Source: Candidatus Sedimenticola endophacoides (lineage in GTDB: Bacteria; Pseudomonadota; Gammaproteobacteria; Chromatiales; Chromatiaceae). From it: DNA of 39,878 nt. Shown here piece by piece: positions 1 to 10,725 of this stretch. The DNA is taken from NCBI GenBank assembly GCA_003062205.1, contig PQCP01000117.1, forward strand, positions 1 to 39,878, given 5' to 3'. The translations under genes were made by a program, and so were the position numbers. The first letter of the stretch is position 1; every line of letters starts with the position of its first letter. The notes below the pieces were generated by a model, which was given only the letters and a program-made list of their open reading frames with translations, was not told where the DNA came from and did not search any database.

Positions 1-288
1 ATGAGTCAATCCCAGAGAAAATGAAAAAGCTTCTGCTCAATACCCGGGCGGTATTCGATATTTTGAAAATGACGCGTAACGCGATGCCACGTAATGGGAA
101 TTTTGCCGGAGCGTAGATTTACCGTGCCCCGGGGGTGGCAAGGCCGGTGGATTCGGCCTAACATAGGGCGTTAAAGAATAAAAGTTATAATCCGGTCGGG
201 CAGTGTGTTCTGTAGCCGCCCAAGACCGGGGTCGCAGGTCAGGCAGCGGCGGCCCTTGTCGGGGCAGCAGGGCCGGATGGAGGAGTAG

Positions 289-1374
289 ATGATGAACAAT
301 TCGCATACCGGAGAGATCGACATCAATCATGCGGTGGAGATCGCACCGCGCATCTGGTGGGTGGGGCACGTCCAGGAGCACGATCCCTTCCAGTGCCACG
401 TCTATCTGATCGAGCAGGGGCGCGAGTCGGTCCTGATCGACCCCGGTTCCAAGCTCACCTTCAACAACACCCTCAAGAGTGTCGCTACCTCGTGAAAGAT
501 TTTGGGACATCCCAGTCCCCAAAATCGACTCGCCAACGCGACAGCCGTTACTGCCCCGACCGTCCTGCGCTCATCACGACTCCGTCCCGCACATTGCAGC
601 AAAGCTGCTCGTGCGCAACTCCGTCATGATGACCACAATGACTCTACGGCGTGTCGGATGCGCTATTTGTATGCCCTACGTCACTCCCTATCGGTCGTAA
701 CTGCGGCCATACAACCGCGCCTACGCCTATCGGGGACTAACCGCCTTCGCTTCGCTCTCCATGGCGGTTAGCGGTCGAAGATCGAGGAGGTTACACCCTT
801 CTCCTCGATCAAGTATTTCATCTGCCAGCACCAGGATCCGGACATCGCCGGGGCGTTGCCGCTGGTCGACATGATGGTGTCGCGTACGGATGCGGTGGTG
901 GTGACCCACTGGCGCACCCAGATGCTGCTCAAGCACTACGGCCTGCGCCTTCCGTTCTGGCTGATCGACAGCAACCAGTGGGAACTGCAGCTGGATGACC
1001 GCAAGCTCAAATTCTGCTTCACCCCCTATGCCCACTTTCCCGGAGCCTTCACTACCTTCGATACCGAATCGGGCATCATGTTCTCCAGCGATCTGTTCGG
1101 CGGTCTGATGGACGAGTTTTCGCTCTACGCCAAGGATGAGAGTTACCTGGAGGCGATGAAGCCCTTCCACCAGCACTATATCCCGAGCAATGAGATCCTG
1201 CGCCATGCGATCGATCAGATCGCGGCCTATCCCATCGAGATGATCGCCCCCCAGCACGGGTCGATCATACCGATAGAGCTGGTCTCCGCCATGATCAATG
1301 GGCTCCGGGAGGTGGAGTGCGGTCTCTACCTGATGCTCAAGGACTCCTCCAACTTCGGCAAGGAGCGCGGCTGA
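289..1374 (+). pseudogene. MBL-fold (ODP/flavodiiron-like) metallo-hydrolase gene split by the 300-bp element
   Basis: The two coding parts are 289-473 and 774-1374. Removing 474-773 joins codon 62 as CTG and gives a continuous 261-residue protein. It resembles oxygen-binding di-iron (ODP-type) metallo-beta-lactamase-fold proteins related to flavodiiron enzymes. Support is the N-terminal strand pattern around CHVYLIEQG, the metal-site motif HQDPDIAGAL, a later histidine in PYAHFPG, the aspartate in SSDLFGG and PQHGS near the end. No flavodoxin domain follows. ATG at 289 or 292 is possible; the GGAGGAG at 279-285 spaces better to 292. As it stands, translation stops (TGA) just inside the element, so only about 68 residues are made from the 5' part. 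The 3' half has no decay, so insertion looks recent. Substrate is unknown; O2 or NO reduction is only the family possibility. Confidence 0.85.
474..773 (-). mobile_element. 300-bp hairpin-ended element, copy 1
   Basis: The sequence is the reverse complement of the other copies, so on the plus strand it begins CAAGAGTG and ends GTTAGCG. I define the forward orientation as CGCTAACC...CTCTTG. Boundaries come from comparing flanks of all copies and are exactly 300 bp. There are no terminal inverted repeats and no flanking direct repeat (left ...CCCT, right GTCG...). In forward coordinates a stem pairs 3-11 with 29-37, one pairs 248-256 with 268-276 and is enclosed by 231-236 with 289-294, and a two-part hairpin pairs 159-163/166-170 with 174-178/182-186. 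No convincing protein is encoded. The element sits inside the MBL-fold gene. Confidence 0.9.
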
Positions 1375-1507
1375 CCGCACTCCCCGGTGTTTCGCGCGGT
1401 TCGGAAAGGAATACGGAGCAGGGGTGGCGGGTGGTTCACAGTGGGGACCGGACGGCGGCACGCTTTACACCACCGCGGCTTCATACTAGACTCCACTCCT
1501 TGTGTAA

Positions 1508-1530
1508 CCGGGCGGCCTGCCCGGTTTTTT
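1508..1530 (+). terminator. Rho-independent terminator before thrS
   Basis: A perfect 6-bp GC stem (CCGGGC/GCCCGG, loop GGCCT) is followed directly by six T. It lies in the 328-bp gap between the MBL-fold gene and thrS, which holds no other gene I can support. It could end the upstream transcript or act as an attenuator in the thrS leader; the sequence does not decide between these. Confidence 0.75.
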
Positions 1531-1702
1531 ATTCATGTGGCTCCTCGTATCGGCCACCACTGATCAGGGGTGAGAGGTGTTTCATGGCGGTGCGGCGCGC
1601 GGGTGCGGGTGCAGGCCCGGTCCGTGCCGAGTCCGGTCGCGGGGTCTGACGGACCCTTTTGCGGCGGAAAGGCCACCCTCCCCCGAATAGAGAGACAGAG
1701 AG

Positions 1703-3613
1703 ATGCCGGTAATTACCCTTCCCGACGGTTCCCAACGCAGTTTCGATCAGGCGGTTTCGGTACTCGATGTCGCCAGCTCCATCGGTCCCGGCCTGGCCAA
1801 GGCGGCGCTGGCCGGGCGCGTCGATGGCCGGCTGGTCGATGCCTCCCATGTCATTGGGCGGGATGCCGAACTGGCGATCATTACCGAGCGTGATGCCGAC
1901 GGCATCGATATCATCCGCCACTCCACCGCCCATCTTCTGGCCCAGGCGGTCAAACAGCTGTTTCCGGATGCCCAGGTGACGATCGGGCCCACCATCGAGG
2001 ATGGTTTCTACTACGACTTCGCCTACCAGCGCCCGTTCACCGCCGAGGATCTCCAGGCCATCGAGGCGAAGATGGGGGAGTTGGCCAAGGCGGACCATCC
2101 GGTTTCGCGCCAGGTCATGCCCCGGGATCAGGCGCTGCGCCTGTTCCGTGACATGGGCGAGGCGTACAAGGCGGAGCTCATCGAGTCGATTCCCGCCGGT
2201 GAAGACCTCTCCCTCTACACCCAGGGGGAGTTTACCGATCTCTGCCGGGGACCGCATGTGCCGAGCACCGGAAGGCTCAAGGCCTTCAAGCTGATGAAGC
2301 TGGCGGGGGCCTATTGGCGCGGCGACTCCCGTAACGAGATGCTGCAACGCGTCTACGGTACGGCGTGGCGGGACAAGAAGGAGCTGAAGGCCTATCTGAC
2401 CCGCCTGGAGGAGGCGGAGAAGCGCGATCATCGCAAGATCGGCAAGGCCCAGGACCTGTTTCATACCCAGGAAGAGGCCCCGGGCATGGTGTTCTGGCAC
2501 GACAAGGGGTGGCAGGTCTATCTGCTGATTCAGGCCTATATCCGCGACAAACTGAGGGATAACGGCTACCAAGAGGTGCACACCCCGCAGGTGATCGACC
2601 GCTCGCTGTGGGAGAAGTCGGGCCACTGGGACAAATTTGGCGACATGATCTTCACCACCCACTCCGAGAACCGGGACTTCGCCATCAAGCCGATGAACTG
2701 CCCGGCCCATATCCAGATCTACAATCACGGGCTGAAGAGCTACCGGGATCTACCGCTGCGCCTGGCCGAGTTCGGCTCCTGCCACCGCAACGAACCCTCC
2801 GGCACCCTGCATGGGCTGATGCGGGTGCGCAACTTCGTGCAGGACGATGCGCACATCTTCTGTACCGAGGATCAGATTCTTCCCGAGGTGTCGGACTTCA
2901 TCGATCTCCTGTTCGAGATCTACCGGGATTTTGGTTTCAACGAGGTGCTGGTCAAGCTCTCCACGCGGCCCGAGCAGCGGGTGGGCGAGGATGCCCTGTG
3001 GGACAAGGCGGAGCGCTCCCTTCAGGAGGCCCTCGATCAGAAGGGACTGGCCTGGGAACTGCAGCCGGGCGAGGGCGCCTTTTACGGCCCGAAGATCGAA
3101 TTCTCCCTCAAGGATTGTCTGAACCGGGTCTGGCAGTGTGGCACCATCCAGCTCGATTTCTCCATGCCCGGGCGGCTCGACGCCAGCTACATCGCCGAGG
3201 ACAACAGCAAGCAGGTGCCGGTGATGCTGCATCGTGCCATCCTCGGTTCCCTGGAGCGTTTCATCGGGATCCTGATTGAGGAGTACGCCGGCGCCATGCC
3301 GCTTTGGCTCGCCCCGGTCCAGGCGGTGGTGATGAATATTACTGACAGACAGTCAGATTATGTGAAAAAAGTGGCCGAAAACTTAAATAAACAGGGATTT
3401 AGGGTTGAAACGGACTTGAGAAACGAAAAGATCGGCTTTAAAATTCGCGAGCACGCGTTGGCGCGGGTGCCGTTCCTGCTGGTCGTGGGTGATCGCGAGA
3501 TGGAGAACGAGACGCTGGCCGTACGCACCCGTGGCGGCGAGGATCTGGGTTCCCTCACCGTGGAGGCGCTGGTTCAGCGCATGGGGGACGGGGTCGCGCG
3601 CCGCTCGAATTGA
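1703..3613 (+). CDS. thrS: Threonyl-tRNA synthetase
   Basis: Charges tRNA-Thr with threonine in the cytoplasm. The 636-residue length is typical. The order of domains is a TGS domain (residues about 1-62), the editing domain with [10 protein letters not shown] near 73, and the class II catalytic core with motif 2 around [11 protein letters not shown]. Zinc-site signatures are the cysteine in MNCPAH, the histidine of the motif 2 region and a histidine in the motif 3 segment near [12 protein letters not shown]. The C-terminal anticodon-binding domain begins near PVQAVVMNI. The ATG at 1703 follows the purine-rich AGAGAGACAGAGAG. It heads the conserved cluster thrS-infC-rpmI-rplT-pheST, and infC starts 88 bp downstream. 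A short AT-richer stretch near 3340-3450 within the anticodon-binding domain stands out from its GC-rich surroundings but leaves the frame intact. Confidence 0.98.
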   Translation: MPVITLPDGSQRSFDQAVSVLDVASSIGPGLAKAALAGRVDGRLVDASHVIGRDAELAIITERDADGIDIIRHSTAHLLAQAVKQLFPDAQVTIGPTIEDGFYYDFAYQRPFTAEDLQAIEAKMGELAKADHPVSRQVMPRDQALRLFRDMGEAYKAELIESIPAGEDLSLYTQGEFTDLCRGPHVPSTGRLKAFKLMKLAGAYWRGDSRNEMLQRVYGTAWRDKKELKAYLTRLEEAEKRDHRKIGKAQDLFHTQEEAPGMVFWHDKGWQVYLLIQAYIRDKLRDNGYQEVHTPQVIDRSLWEKSGHWDKFGDMIFTTHSENRDFAIKPMNCPAHIQIYNHGLKSYRDLPLRLAEFGSCHRNEPSGTLHGLMRVRNFVQDDAHIFCTEDQILPEVSDFIDLLFEIYRDFGFNEVLVKLSTRPEQRVGEDALWDKAERSLQEALDQKGLAWELQPGEGAFYGPKIEFSLKDCLNRVWQCGTIQLDFSMPGRLDASYIAEDNSKQVPVMLHRAILGSLERFIGILIEEYAGAMPLWLAPVQAVVMNITDRQSDYVKKVAENLNKQGFRVETDLRNEKIGFKIREHALARVPFLLVVGDREMENETLAVRTRGGEDLGSLTVEALVQRMGDGVARRSN

Positions 3614-3700
3614 GGGCCTGCCCCACCGAGAGCACCGGTTGCGCCGGTGCTCTTCGCGTTAGGGTTGGCCGGTTGTGAAAACTGTTTGGAGGAACTTGCT

Positions 3701-4216
3701 ATCGTTGCACCAAAGAAGAATCGCCTGAACGGGGAGATCGCCGCCCGCGAGGTTCGGCTCATCGGTCTGGATGGTGACCAGGTCGGTATCGTCTCCATCC
3801 ATCAGGCATTGAGTGCCGCCGAGGAGGCTGGGGTGGATCTGGTCGAGATCGTCCCCAACGCAGAGCCACCGGTCTGCCGGGTGATGGATTATGGGAAGTT
3901 CGTCTTCGAGCAGAAGAAACAGAAGGCTGCGGCGAAGAAGAAGCAGAAGCAGGTTCAGATCAAAGAAGTGAAGTTTCGTCCAGGGACGGGAGAAGGGGAT
4001 TATCAGGTAAAACTGCGCAACCTGATACGTTTCCTTGAAGATGGGGACAAGACCAAGGTAACCATGCGGTTCCGCGGTCGTGAGCACGCCCACAGGGAGT
4101 TGGGTCTGGAGGTCCTGGAGCGGGTTGAGCGTGATCTTGTCGAGTTGAGCGAGGTCGAGCAGAAGCCGGCGATGGAAGGCCGCCAGATGGTAATGGTGTT
4201 GCGTCCCAAGAAGTAA
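3701..4216 (+). CDS. infC: Translation initiation factor IF-3, ATC start
   Basis: Binds the 30S subunit, enforces start-codon fidelity and prevents premature 50S joining. The protein has the usual N-domain ([13 protein letters not shown], then the conserved [15 protein letters not shown]), a lysine-rich linker ([13 protein letters not shown]) and a C-domain with [13 protein letters not shown] and [13 protein letters not shown] chose ATC at 3701 because GGAGG at 3688-3692 sits 8 bases upstream and the protein then begins at the normal family position before PKKNRLN. No ATG, GTG or TTG is well placed. A rare AUC/AUU start in infC is the established basis of IF-3 autoregulation in Enterobacteria, and the same is inferred here. 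It lies between thrS and rpmI. Confidence 0.95.
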   Translation: MVAPKKNRLNGEIAAREVRLIGLDGDQVGIVSIHQALSAAEEAGVDLVEIVPNAEPPVCRVMDYGKFVFEQKKQKAAAKKKQKQVQIKEVKFRPGTGEGDYQVKLRNLIRFLEDGDKTKVTMRFRGREHAHRELGLEVLERVERDLVELSEVEQKPAMEGRQMVMVLRPKK

Positions 4217-4253
4217 TCGACCTTTTATTTTAAGAATGCGGAGTTGAGTAACG

Positions 4254-4448
4254 ATGCCAAAGATTAAAACCAACCGAGGCGCTGCCAAGCGGTTTAAAAA
4301 GACCGCCTCCGGCTTCAAGCGCGGACAGTCGCACCGTCGTCATATCCTGACGAAGAAGAGCACCAAGCGTAAGCGTCAGCTGCGCAGCCCTGCGCAACTG
4401 CACAAGGCCGACGTCGCCGTGGCGCGTCGCATGATTCCATACGCCTGA
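4254..4448 (+). CDS. rpmI: 50S ribosomal protein L35
   Basis: Small basic protein of the large ribosomal subunit, 64 residues, as usual for bL35. It shows the family start [17 protein letters not shown] and the conserved [18 protein letters not shown] segment. GGAG precedes the ATG. It lies 37 bp after infC and 16 bp before rplT, so the three are very probably cotranscribed; in related bacteria L20 represses this operon by binding its mRNA. Confidence 0.98.
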   Translation: MPKIKTNRGAAKRFKKTASGFKRGQSHRRHILTKKSTKRKRQLRSPAQLHKADVAVARRMIPYA

Positions 4449-4464
4449 TCCGGGAGACTGACCA

Positions 4465-4824
4465 ATGCCTCGAGTGAAACGCGGTGTAACAGCACACGCC
4501 CGTCATAAAAAAGTGCTGAAGCAGACGAAGGGTTACTACGGTGCCCGGAGCAAAATCTATCGTGTCGCCAAGCAGGCGGTGATCAAGGCCGGGCAGTACG
4601 CCTACCGTGACCGCCGTCAGAGAAAGCGCCAGTTCCGCACCCTGTGGATCGCGCGCATCAACGCCGGCGCACGCGCCAACGGTCTCTCCTACAGCCGCAT
4701 GATCGACGGCCTGAAGAAGGCCAGTGTGGAGATCGATCGCAAGATGCTTGCCGATCTGGCGATTTTCGACAAGCCGGCGTTTAAGGCCCTGGCGGAAAAG
4801 GCCAAGGCCACTCTCTCCAGCTGA
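4465..4824 (+). CDS. rplT: 50S ribosomal protein L20
   Basis: Assembly protein of the large subunit that binds 23S rRNA; 119 residues, normal for bL20. It begins [19 protein letters not shown] and has the conserved segments [17 protein letters not shown] and [23 protein letters not shown] lies 8 bases before the ATG. In E. coli L20 is also the translational repressor of rpmI-rplT; conservation of that mRNA site was not demonstrated here. A terminator-like hairpin follows before pheS. Confidence 0.98.
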   Translation: MPRVKRGVTAHARHKKVLKQTKGYYGARSKIYRVAKQAVIKAGQYAYRDRRQRKRQFRTLWIARINAGARANGLSYSRMIDGLKKASVEIDRKMLADLAIFDKPAFKALAEKAKATLSS

Positions 4825-4875
4825 TAGCTTGTCACATCGCCGTGCCGCGCAGGGGACGGTGATTGCAATCGATGA

Positions 4876-5991
<1,116 letters not shown>

Positions 5992-6119
5992 TGGATTGAA
6001 TGTATCAACCACGGTGCGGCGGGGCGCCGACTCGGTTGCGGTCTACGCGTCCGTGACGGGCGGCCGGGTGATCCGCCCGCTTCGTGGTTTCAACAGATAA
6101 CTGCACAGGGTTTAAAACA

Positions 6120-8498
6120 ATGCGATTCAGTGAAGCCTGGTTGCGCGAATGGGTCGATCCAGATGTGGGTACCGATGCGCTTGCCGAACAGCTCAGCATG
6201 GCGGGCCTGGAGGTCGATTCGGTCACTCCGGTGGCGGCCCAGTTCGAGGGGGTGTACGTTGGCGCGGTGTTGAGCCGTGAGCAGCATCCCGATGCCGACA
6301 AGCTGGGCGTCTGCACCGTGGATGTTGGTGGGGAAGCGCCCCTGCAGATCGTCTGTGGCGCCCCCAATGTCGCGGCCGGCCAGCGGGTGCCGGTGGCGCT
6401 GGTCGGCGCGGTGTTGCCGGGCGGTTTCAAGATCAAGGCGGCGAAGCTGCGCGGTGTCGAGTCCCGGGGCATGATCTGCTCCGAGTTGGAGCTGGGCATG
6501 GCCGACAGCTCCGAGGGGATCCTGGTGCTGCCGAATGACGCCCCCGTCGGTGAGGACTTTCGCTGTTACATGGGGCTGGATGACCAGGCCATCGAGGTCG
6601 ATCTCACCCCGGACCGGGGCGATTGCCTGGGGCTGTCCGGCATCGCCCGCGAGGTGGGGGTGATCAACCGCAGCCCGGTTACGGCGCCGCCGATCGAACC
6701 GGTGGCGGTCAGCATCGAGGAGCGCTTTCCGGTCCGGGTGGAGGCGCCCGCGGCCTGCCCCCGCTACGCCTGCCGTATCGTGCGCAATATCGACCCGGAT
6801 GCGCAGACCCCGTTGTGGATGCAGGAGCGCCTGCGTCGCAGTGGGCTGCGCCCCATCTCACCGGTGGTGGATATCACCAATTATGTAATGCTTGAGCTGG
6901 GGCAGCCGATGCACGGTTTTGATCTGCGGCAGCTCGATACGGAGATTCAGGTGCGCATGGCACGGCCGGGCGAGAAGCTGGTGCTGCTCGACGGCCAGGA
7001 GATCGGGCTGCGTGACGACACCCTGGTCATCGCCGACGCCTCCAAGGCGGTGGCCATGGCCGGGATTATGGGCGGCGAGCACTCGGGGGTGGCGCGGGAC
7101 ACCGTCGATATCCTGTTCGAGAGTGCCTTTTTCGCACCGACGGCGATTATCGGCAAGTCCCGTAGCTACGGACTGCACACCGACTCCTCCCACCGCTTCG
7201 AGCGCGGGGTCGATCCGCAACTGCAGGTGCGCGCCCTGGAGCGGGCCACCGGGCTGCTGCTGGAGATGGCCGGGGGCGAACCCGGGCCGGTGGTGGAGGT
7301 GGTTTCTTCGGAACATATCGAAGCGCGTCCGCAGATCCTGCTGCGGCGCAACCGCGTGGCCAGGGTGCTCGGGGTTGGGATCGATGATGCGACCATCTCC
7401 GATATCCTTACCCGTCTGGAGATGCGGGTGGAGCCGGTGGAGGAGGGGTGGCGGGTCACCGCCCCCAGTTGCCGCTTCGACATCAACATCGAGGAGGATC
7501 TGATCGAGGAGGTGGGGCGTATCTACGGGTACGTCAATATCCCGGTCCGTCACGGTGGCGCGGCGGCCAAGATGAGCGGCGATCCGGAGGCCGAATTCGA
7601 TCTGCACCGGGCCAAGCAGCTGCTGGTGGACCGGGAGTACCAGGAGGTGGTGACCTACAGCTTCATCAGCCCCGAGATGCACGACCTGCTCGATCCGGGT
7701 CACGGCAGCGTCACCCTGGCCAATCCGATATCGGCCGATATGTCGGTGATGCGCACCAGCCTCTGGCCGGGGCTGTTGCAGACCGCGCTCTACAACCAGT
7801 CGCGTCAGCAGTCACGGATTCGCATCTTCGAATCGGGCTTGCGCTTCATCAAGCGCGGGGAGGCGATCCTGCAGGACCCGATGCTGGCCGGGCTGATCTG
7901 TGGCGGCCGCAGCGCTGAGCAGTGGGGAGAGGCGTCGGCGATGGTGGATTTCTTCGACCTGAAGGCCGATCTGGAGGCGGTGCTGGCCCTCACCGGGTGC
8001 GCCGACGGCTTCGGCTTCGAGGCCGATGAGCACCCCTGCCTGCATCCGGGACAGAGTGCCAAAGTGGTGCGAAATGACGAGATCGTCGGCTATATCGGGA
8101 TGTTGCATCCGGAAATTGAGAAAAAACTCGGCCTCAACGGAAATGCCTTCGTGTTCGAGTTGCGGCTCGACGAAAAGCTTGTCGGGCGGCTGCCCGTCTT
8201 TCGCGCACTCTCCAAATTCCCATCGATCCGGCGTGATATCGCCATCGTCCTGGACCGGGAGATCAGCTTTGCCAGGGTCCACGACTGCATTCAGCGGGCG
8301 GCCCCCCAGACCCTGCAATCGATCCTGTTATTCGATGTCTATACTGGGGAAAAGGTAGACTCAGGGCGAAAAAGTATCGCCTTGGGCTTGATTTTACAGG
8401 AAACTTCGCACACTCTTACCGATGAAGAAGTGGAACGGGTCATGGCGCGCGTACTCCAGGCCCTGGCGGATGAACTGGACGCACAACTGAGAGATTGA
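6120..8498 (+). CDS. pheT: Phenylalanyl-tRNA synthetase beta subunit
   Basis: Partner of PheS; carries the tRNA-binding, editing and anticodon-binding parts. The 792-residue length is normal. It begins MRFSEAWLREWVDP, followed by an OB-fold tRNA-binding domain (about 40-150, VCGAPNVAAGQRVPVALVG), the B3/B4 editing domain, the B5 domain and a C-terminal ferredoxin-fold anticodon-binding domain (SKFPSIRRDIAIVLD). A GTG 36 bases upstream is in frame but would add a non-family extension. The pheS-pheT gap contains a GGGCGG/CCGCCC stem near 6060-6080 without a T run. The ihfA start follows after only 3 bp. Confidence 0.98.
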   Translation: MRFSEAWLREWVDPDVGTDALAEQLSMAGLEVDSVTPVAAQFEGVYVGAVLSREQHPDADKLGVCTVDVGGEAPLQIVCGAPNVAAGQRVPVALVGAVLPGGFKIKAAKLRGVESRGMICSELELGMADSSEGILVLPNDAPVGEDFRCYMGLDDQAIEVDLTPDRGDCLGLSGIAREVGVINRSPVTAPPIEPVAVSIEERFPVRVEAPAACPRYACRIVRNIDPDAQTPLWMQERLRRSGLRPISPVVDITNYVMLELGQPMHGFDLRQLDTEIQVRMARPGEKLVLLDGQEIGLRDDTLVIADASKAVAMAGIMGGEHSGVARDTVDILFESAFFAPTAIIGKSRSYGLHTDSSHRFERGVDPQLQVRALERATGLLLEMAGGEPGPVVEVVSSEHIEARPQILLRRNRVARVLGVGIDDATISDILTRLEMRVEPVEEGWRVTAPSCRFDINIEEDLIEEVGRIYGYVNIPVRHGGAAAKMSGDPEAEFDLHRAKQLLVDREYQEVVTYSFISPEMHDLLDPGHGSVTLANPISADMSVMRTSLWPGLLQTALYNQSRQQSRIRIFESGLRFIKRGEAILQDPMLAGLICGGRSAEQWGEASAMVDFFDLKADLEAVLALTGCADGFGFEADEHPCLHPGQSAKVVRNDEIVGYIGMLHPEIEKKLGLNGNAFVFELRLDEKLVGRLPVFRALSKFPSIRRDIAIVLDREISFARVHDCIQRAAPQTLQSILLFDVYTGEKVDSGRKSIALGLILQETSHTLTDEEVERVMARVLQALADELDAQLRD

Positions 8499-8501
8499 GA
8501 G

Positions 8502-8801
8502 ATGGCATTGACCAAGGCAGAGATGGCCGAAAGGCTTTTTGATGAACTCGGACTGAACAAACGCGAGGCCAAGGAGATGGTCGAGATGTTTTTTGAGAAG
8601 ATCCGTGCCGCCCTGGAGGAGGGCTCCCAGGTCAAGCTTTCAGGATTTGGCAATTTCGATCTGCGCGAGAAGAAGGAGCGTCCCGGACGGAATCCAAAAA
8701 CGGGTGAGGAGATCCCGATTACGGCGCGCCGCGTGGTGACTTTCCGTCCTGGACAGAAACTGAAGGCGAGGGTAGAGGCTTATGCTGGAAGCGAGCAGTA
8801 G
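8502..8801 (+). CDS. ihfA: Integration host factor alpha subunit
   Basis: DNA-bending nucleoid protein that pairs with IHF-beta; acts in recombination, phage integration and sigma-54 promoters. The 99-residue sequence begins [27 protein letters not shown], has the HU/IHF signature [20 protein letters not shown] with the intercalating proline in the arm, and ends in a short basic helix. It follows pheT by 3 bp and overlaps the merR-type gene by 20 bp, so translation of the three is probably coupled. The pheT-ihfA order is standard in gammaproteobacteria. Confidence 0.98.
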   Translation: MALTKAEMAERLFDELGLNKREAKEMVEMFFEKIRAALEEGSQVKLSGFGNFDLREKKERPGRNPKTGEEIPITARRVVTFRPGQKLKARVEAYAGSEQ

Positions 8802-9141
8802 CAGCGTCGAACTGCCGGCCATTCCCGGCAAGCGCTACTTCACCATCGGCGAGGTGAGTGAGCTGTGCGGCGTCAAGCCGCATGTGCTGCGGTATTGGGA
8901 GCAGGAGTTTCCCCAGCTCAAGCCGGTCAAACGCCGTGGCAACCGCAGGTACTATCAGCGCCACGACGTATTGATGATCCGCCAGATCCGCAGCCTGCTC
9001 TATGAGCAGGGCTTCACCATCGGGGGCGCCCGGCAGCAGCTCTCCGGAGAGGGGGTGAAGGAGGATCAGGGGCAGACCCTGCAGATCGTCAAGGAGCTGC
9101 GCGGCGAGCTGGAGCAGATACTGCGGATCCTCAAGGGCTGA
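8782..9141 (+). CDS. MerR-family transcriptional regulator downstream of ihfA
   Basis: A 119-residue protein with an N-terminal winged helix of the MerR type: [20 protein letters not shown] is the recognition helix region, followed by [17 protein letters not shown] coiled-coil dimerisation helix ends the protein. There is no cysteine-rich metal-binding loop, so no metal ligand can be assigned. It overlaps ihfA and lies just before tRNA-Pro, an arrangement common in Pseudomonas and relatives, where this gene is annotated only as a MerR-family regulator. Its target is unknown. Confidence 0.93.
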   Translation: MLEASSSSVELPAIPGKRYFTIGEVSELCGVKPHVLRYWEQEFPQLKPVKRRGNRRYYQRHDVLMIRQIRSLLYEQGFTIGGARQQLSGEGVKEDQGQTLQIVKELRGELEQILRILKG

Positions 9142-9241
9142 GAGAGAAACCACACGTTGACATCGCTGGCGAGAGTGCCTAATATGCGCGCTCTCCCGCA
9201 GGTCGCGCCGCCCGGCGCGGTGAAGACGCGGGGGATCGTGT

Positions 9242-9318
<77 letters not shown>

Positions 9319-9327
9319 ATACATAGG

Positions 9328-9358
9328 AAAGGCTCCCTGTTCGCAGGGGGCCTTTTTT
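9328..9358 (+). terminator. Terminator after tRNA-Pro
   Basis: AAAGGCTCCCTG pairs with CAGGGGGCCTTT (one mismatch) around TTCG, and the 3' arm runs into six T. It ends the tRNA-Pro transcript. The 225 bp that follow, up to the small minus-strand gene, hold nothing I can support. Confidence 0.9.
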
Positions 9359-9583
9359 CGTGTGTACGCCTCAACCCATTACTTCCTTGCCGCTTCGCCC
9401 GAACTCGGACAAGGGTCGAAGACCGATACGGTTTTTCCTCCGTATTTCCCGCCGTGCAGGCGAGCGTGTGATCTGCTCGCGGATCGTGATAACCAACGTA
9501 AGTGATTGATTAATTAAATAGTACTTTTTTCGGTGGCTTGGTTTGTTCGATGCGTGATGCGGGGCGGAACACGCCCGGCGCGT

Positions 9584-9772
9584 TCAGCGAAGTGCTTGTG
9601 TCCGGGCGGAGAGGCGGGTCAGGCTCTGTCTCCAGAGCACGTCCCTGAGCAGATTTTCGTAGATCTCGCGCATGAAGCGCTCATAGGGGTCTTGGGCCGG
9701 GGTGCGCCGTTCGATCTCGCTCTGGTAGAAGCGGCGGCGCTGTTCAAGGGTCATGCCATGGTCGTGGGTCAT
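9584..9772 (-). CDS. Small conserved-looking hypothetical protein (62 aa)
   Basis: From ATG at 9772 the product is a 62-residue, charged, mostly helical protein starting MTHDHGMTLEQRRRF and containing DPYERFMREIYENLLRDVLW. It has no signal peptide, membrane segment or cysteine motif. The frame is open further upstream to 9913, but that extension is proline-rich and reads like non-coding sequence. It is divergent from phaB, whose start lies 200 bp away. I do not recognise the family. The amphipathic helical character could suit a small regulator or a granule-associated protein beside phaB, but that is only a guess from position. Confidence 0.55.
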   Translation of the reverse strand: MTHDHGMTLEQRRRFYQSEIERRTPAQDPYERFMREIYENLLRDVLWRQSLTRLSARTQALR

Positions 9773-9971
9773 CTGCTGCGTTCCGTGATACCTTAGTGAC
9801 TCGCTATAAAAACTATAGTCACCGTCCGGCGCCCGGGGTAGGGGAGAGGGCGCAGGGTGGTGTAGGCTTTTTCCCAGCGCTGATGGGCGCGGGACTTGTC
9901 CCGGGCCGTGCAATCGGCGGGGTTTACAACAAGCCCCCGGGGCCGGGGGGCGTATGCCAGGAGGAGGAGAT

Positions 9972-10721
9972 ATGAGTCAGAGGATCGCATTGGTGACTGG
10001 TGGGACCGGCGGGTTGGGAACGGCAATCTGCAGGGCCCTGGCCGACGAGGGTGTCCGGGTGGTGGCCGGTTACAACTCAGGGGGGAATCACGACAGGGCC
10101 CTGGCCTGGCAGGCCGAACAGCAGGCGGCGGGCTACGATATCCTCGTCGCCTATGGAGATGTGACCGACGAGGCGTCGTGTGCCGCCTGCGTGGAGCGGG
10201 TCGAGGAGTTGGCCGGGGGCAGTGTCGATATCCTGGTCAACAACGCCGGCATCACCCGTGACGGCACCTTCCGCAAGATGAGTTGGCAGCAGTGGGACGA
10301 GGTACTGACCGCCAATCTCGACAGCATGTTCCATATGACGCGCCTGGTGATCAACCCGATGCTGGAAAAGGGGTTCGGTCGCATCGTCAACATCTCCTCG
10401 GTGAATGCCCAGAAGGGGCAGTTCGGGCAGTGCAACTATTCGGCCGCCAAGGCGGGTATCCACGGCTTTACCAAGGCCCTGGCCCAGGAGGTGGCGGCCA
10501 AGGGCGTGACGGTGAACACCGTATCCCCGGGCTATGTGCTGACCCCGATGGTGGAGAAGATTCCGCAGGAGATCCGCGACAAGATCATCCGTCAGATCCC
10601 TGTCGGGCGCATGGGGCGTCCCGCGGAGATCGGCCGCGCGGTGGCCTTCCTGTGCAGCGACGACTGCGGCTATGTGACGGGATCGGACTTCTCCATCAAT
10701 GGCGGCCAGCACATGCACTGA
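9972..10721 (+). CDS. phaB: Acetoacetyl-CoA reductase
   Basis: NADPH-dependent reduction of acetoacetyl-CoA to (R)-3-hydroxybutyryl-CoA, the second step of polyhydroxybutyrate synthesis. The 249-residue short-chain dehydrogenase has the cofactor motif TGGTGGLG at residues about 9-16, NNAG near 88, the catalytic Ser in NISSVNAQKGQFGQ and the YxxxK pair in YSAAKAG. The motif GQFGQCNYSAAKAG and the end SDFSINGGQHMH are typical of PhaB/PhbB rather than FabG. ATG 9972 follows GGAGGAGGAG; a GTG-type start 18 bases upstream is less likely. No PHA synthase lies in the window, so the pathway is inferred. Confidence 0.93.
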   Translation: MSQRIALVTGGTGGLGTAICRALADEGVRVVAGYNSGGNHDRALAWQAEQQAAGYDILVAYGDVTDEASCAACVERVEELAGGSVDILVNNAGITRDGTFRKMSWQQWDEVLTANLDSMFHMTRLVINPMLEKGFGRIVNISSVNAQKGQFGQCNYSAAKAGIHGFTKALAQEVAAKGVTVNTVSPGYVLTPMVEKIPQEIRDKIIRQIPVGRMGRPAEIGRAVAFLCSDDCGYVTGSDFSINGGQHMH

Positions 10722-10725
10722 TCAC

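Noticed and set aside
37..522. Minus-strand 161-codon frame at the window start
   Set aside because: It runs antisense through the MBL-fold gene and into the element, lacks a family pattern and has no ribosome site.
502..771. An 89-codon frame filling most of the 300-bp element
   Set aside because: It starts at TTG with no ribosome site, its composition is low in hydrophobic-core pattern and several other frames are equally open. Identity between copies keeps every frame open, so openness is no evidence of coding.
474..773. Self-splicing intron
   Set aside because: The element lies in both orientations relative to the interrupted genes (reverse in the MBL-fold and acyl-ligase genes, forward in the zinc-ribbon gene) and one copy is intergenic. 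I see no group II domain V-like or group I core motif.
1529..2728. Long minus-strand frame opposite thrS (and similar frames opposite pheST, hao and mltF)
   Set aside because: Long antisense frames are expected in GC-rich DNA; residue patterns mirror the codon usage of the true genes and match nothing.
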